From: Flaccisagitta enflata
Taxonomy: Eukaryota; Chaetognatha; Sagittoidea; Aphragmophora
Length of the DNA stretch: 64,000 bases
NCBI GenBank assembly: GCA_965153355.1
Contig: OZ231127.1
Span: forward strand, 23,064,001-23,128,000
Direction of reading: 5' to 3'
The notes below the pieces were generated by a model. The model did not search any database. It was not told the origin of the DNA and saw only the letters and a list, made by a program, of their open reading frames with translations. Positions 62,018 through 64,000 of this stretch are shown here, one piece after another (within the stretch, counting starts at the first letter, position 1; the number at the start of each line of letters is the position of its first letter). The translations under genes and the position numbers were made by a program.

Positions 62018-62287
62018 CTAGCCGTTCCTAAACAAAATTCAGTCTTTAAAGTCGGAGGTGATGATGGAGCATGGCGGCTTATCGTACCATTGTATATAGT
62101 GGGAGAAAATGGGGAGGAAGTTGGCACTTATGCCCTCCTCGACGGAGGCGCGAATCGAAATGTCGTGTCGGAGTCAATATGCTCACGCCTGGGCATAAAA
62201 GGAAGAGACGTGAACATGAAAGTGACGACATTGGATAAAACTGTAGAAGGTGTGAGAAAGGTGGCGGATGTATCAGTGAACACCTGA
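62018..62287 (+). CDS. BEL/Pao aspartic protease region
   Basis: Follows the gag frame in the same reading frame after the single TGA at 62015. The retropepsin active-site region is present as YALLDGGANRNVVS, with D-G-G-A at the place of the usual D-S/T-G-A. The next turn (SRLGIKGRDV) fits the family. The frame closes at TGA 62285-62287, and the next part of the same domain is one frame over. Confidence 0.75.
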   Translation, partial: LAVPKQNSVFKVGGDDGAWRLIVPLYIVGENGEEVGTYALLDGGANRNVVSESICSRLGIKGRDVNMKVTTLDKTVEGVRKVADVSVNT

Positions 62288-62999
62288 GTGACATCGAGTT
62301 TCCCGCTTTTCCGGAAGAAGACGACGCCGAATACCAAATAGGAGTGATCATCGGAGCGGAACACGCCCGAGTGTGGAGCTCTGGCGAGAAACGCATTGGC
62401 GATGCGTCACTTCCGGTGGCGTTGGAGACGGGATTCGGCTATTGTCTAATAGGCCCCAAGAAAAACATTGAATCGCATTGTTTTGTTTGTAACCATGTTT
62501 CCTTTCAGAGTTACACATCCAATACAGATGCAGAAATGAAAAAATGCTTTGCGAGCGAGTTTGAAAGGGCAAAACACGATGATGAGACGATGTCGTTGGA
62601 AGATAAGTTTGCTCTGAAGCAACTTGAAGAATCGATTGTATGGGACTCAGCAGTGGAAAGGTACCGAGTGAGCCTGCCCCACAAACGCGGAAGGAAAGCG
62701 ACGGCGGAAAGGATCAACAAAGTGGATTCAAGCGGCATGGCGTTGGACCGTCTGTGGAGGACGGCACGACAAATGCGAAAGGATCCGGAAAGGCGCAGAG
62801 TCATGTTTGAAACAATGCGTCAGTTCGAAGCGAAGGGCAGGGTCGTGAAGCTCGACCCAAAGAAGCATGCAGCGACGCCCCCGGACAGGCCAAAATGGAC
62901 AATCCCTATCCACGTCACAGATAAGCCAGGGAAACCTGGTCAAGTTCGTATCTGTCATGATTGTAGGGCATCTTTGGGGGGGTGTGTGTCTGAATGATT
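62288..62999 (+). CDS. BEL/Pao protease end and reverse transcriptase start
   Basis: Contains the end of the protease region (IGVIIGAEHARVW), a linker (LEDKFALKQLEESIVWD, then a strongly basic helix) and the beginning of reverse transcriptase (KWTIPIHVTDKPGKPGQVRICHDCRAS). It closes at TGA just after a G7 run (62975-62981 approximately), where the motif that should follow in the family is found in the adjacent frame. Listed from just after the previous stop; the first ATG is 62344. Confidence 0.75.
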
Positions 63000-64000
63000 G
63001 TTTATTAGACGGTCCCCAATTGGCATGTGATATTCGTGGTGTGTTGATGCGCTTCCGTGACGGGGGTGAAGTCGCAGTGGGCGCTGATATTAAAGATTTT
63101 TTCCACAAAATATATGTTGCAGAGGAAGATGAAGGCGCGTTCACATACTGGTGGTTTCCGACGGAGGAGATGGACGAAGCGGAGCTGAATGGATTTTTGG
63201 GTCACGTGTTCGGCGACAAAAGCTCCAACTTCGTCGCGATCTTCACGCAACGGTACCACATCAACCGGAGGGCGACTGAATACGGTCCACAAGTGGTGGA
63301 GGCGTCGAATCGCAATCTGTACGTCGACGACTTGTTGAAGTCTCTTCGCAACACGAAGATAGCGCGCGACTTCCGCATCGCGATCACTGCGGCAATGAAG
63401 GACGGCGGCTTCACTCTCTGCAAGTGGCGCTCGTCGAGGCCGGAAGTGCTGGAAGAAGCCGATCCGGCGCCGGAAATGAAAGACTTCCGGAAGGCCGCGG
63501 CTCCCAGAGAGGATGTAGGAAAAATCCTGGGCATGCGTTACTCTTTCTCAGCGGACAAATTTTCCTATGCCCCAGAGAAAGAAAAACCGGAAATGAAAGT
63601 GGAAACAAAACGCCAGATGCGACAAGTGATAGCGTCGTTTTTCGACCCTCTTGGTTTCTTGGACCCTTTTGTGATCTGGGCCAGATTCATTCTGCAGCAA
63701 GTGATGAAGACCGCGATCGGGTGGGACGAGAAAAACATTGAAGAGGCGTTGTTGGAAGCGTTTTCCGTGTGGCAAGGGGACTTTGATCTCCTCAAAAACT
63801 TTGAGATTGAGCGATGGACTGCGACGCTGGAAACCCAGGATGGTGAAAAACAGCTGATGGTGTTCAGTGATGCGAGTAGCAAGGGATACGGCGTAGTGAT
63901 ATATGTACGCCGAAAGACGCCGGACGGAAAAATCCACGTGGCAATCGTTTGCTCAAAGGCGCACGTGGTGCCGGTAAAAGACGCCGAGGCTGGACACCAC
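62981..64000 (+). CDS. BEL/Pao reverse transcriptase and RNase H start, runs off the window
   Basis: An open frame without stop to the window end. The reverse transcriptase palm is clear: LLDGPQLACDIRGVLMRFR, then GADIKDFFHKI with the first catalytic Asp, and NLYVDDLLKS with the YVDD box. A stretch with FFDPLGFLDPF, typical of BEL/Pao after the palm, leads into an RNase H-like start (LMVFSDASSKGYG, Asp at the expected site). No integrase is reached. The copy copies RNA to DNA in principle, but the frame breaks upstream suggest this copy is inactive or that the assembly has homopolymer errors. Confidence 0.85.

Overview
The window is nuclear DNA of a multicellular animal, most likely an invertebrate; I cannot place the phylum. 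The evidence is GT-AG split genes of clear animal type (a DEPDC1-like DEP/RhoGAP protein, a group III secreted phospholipase A2, a secreted type-2-like cystatin, a single-exon rhodopsin-like receptor), a BEL/Pao LTR retrotransposon, and intergenic DNA packed with microsatellites, minisatellites and foldback elements. Nothing looks bacterial and there is no CRISPR array.

Layout. 0-4.4 kb: a truncated repeat whose first ~480 bases recur exactly at 11.87 kb, a possible first exon on the minus strand (1624-1678), nested foldback elements, and a 3'-terminal exon of an unrecognised basic protein (4178-4330). 5.7-13.3 kb (+): a four-exon secreted phospholipase A2 gene whose introns hold minisatellites, a MITE and foldback elements. 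14.4-16.3 kb (-): a complete three-exon cystatin gene with an acidic tail and an apparent GC-AG intron. 20.0-21.0 kb (+): the receptor. 21-31 kb: repeats only, with large palindromes and one tRNA-like stretch. 31.0-33.3 kb (-): a long low-complexity first coding exon with an asparagine run made by an AAC microsatellite. 33-44.9 kb: repeats, with a short possible terminal exon at 44.9 kb. 46.4-46.5 kb (-): a probable 3'-terminal exon. 46.7-59.2 kb (+): a twelve-exon DEPDC1-like gene, all phases consistent (926 codons plus stop). 59.4 kb to the end (+): gag, protease, reverse transcriptase and RNase H start of a BEL/Pao element running off the window.

The most interesting signal is an interspersed non-coding repeat, called family A here, with about 17 copies in both orientations. 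Each copy has a 5' hairpin, a subterminal arm, a variable body, CGGA-type tandem repeats, a TCTTATAGAG-like box and a 3' hairpin ending in TAAAAA. The arm sequence differs between copies, but within a copy the 5' arm and 3' arm stay exact reverse complements (13 copies, at least five arm classes). The 5' hairpin also shows paired changes. This is what selection for, or copying through, a folded structure would leave. I do not recognise the family.

Other dispersed families: B, Tc1/mariner-like foldbacks starting TACAGTAGAT; C, 420-490 bp MITEs with TACACTTTTT ends; E, GGGGTGTATA...TATACACCCC elements; F, foldbacks opening GGGCAGCGGCCCC with a tandem-array core; and a 959-bp element present twice with 5-bp target duplications, once inside a family A copy.
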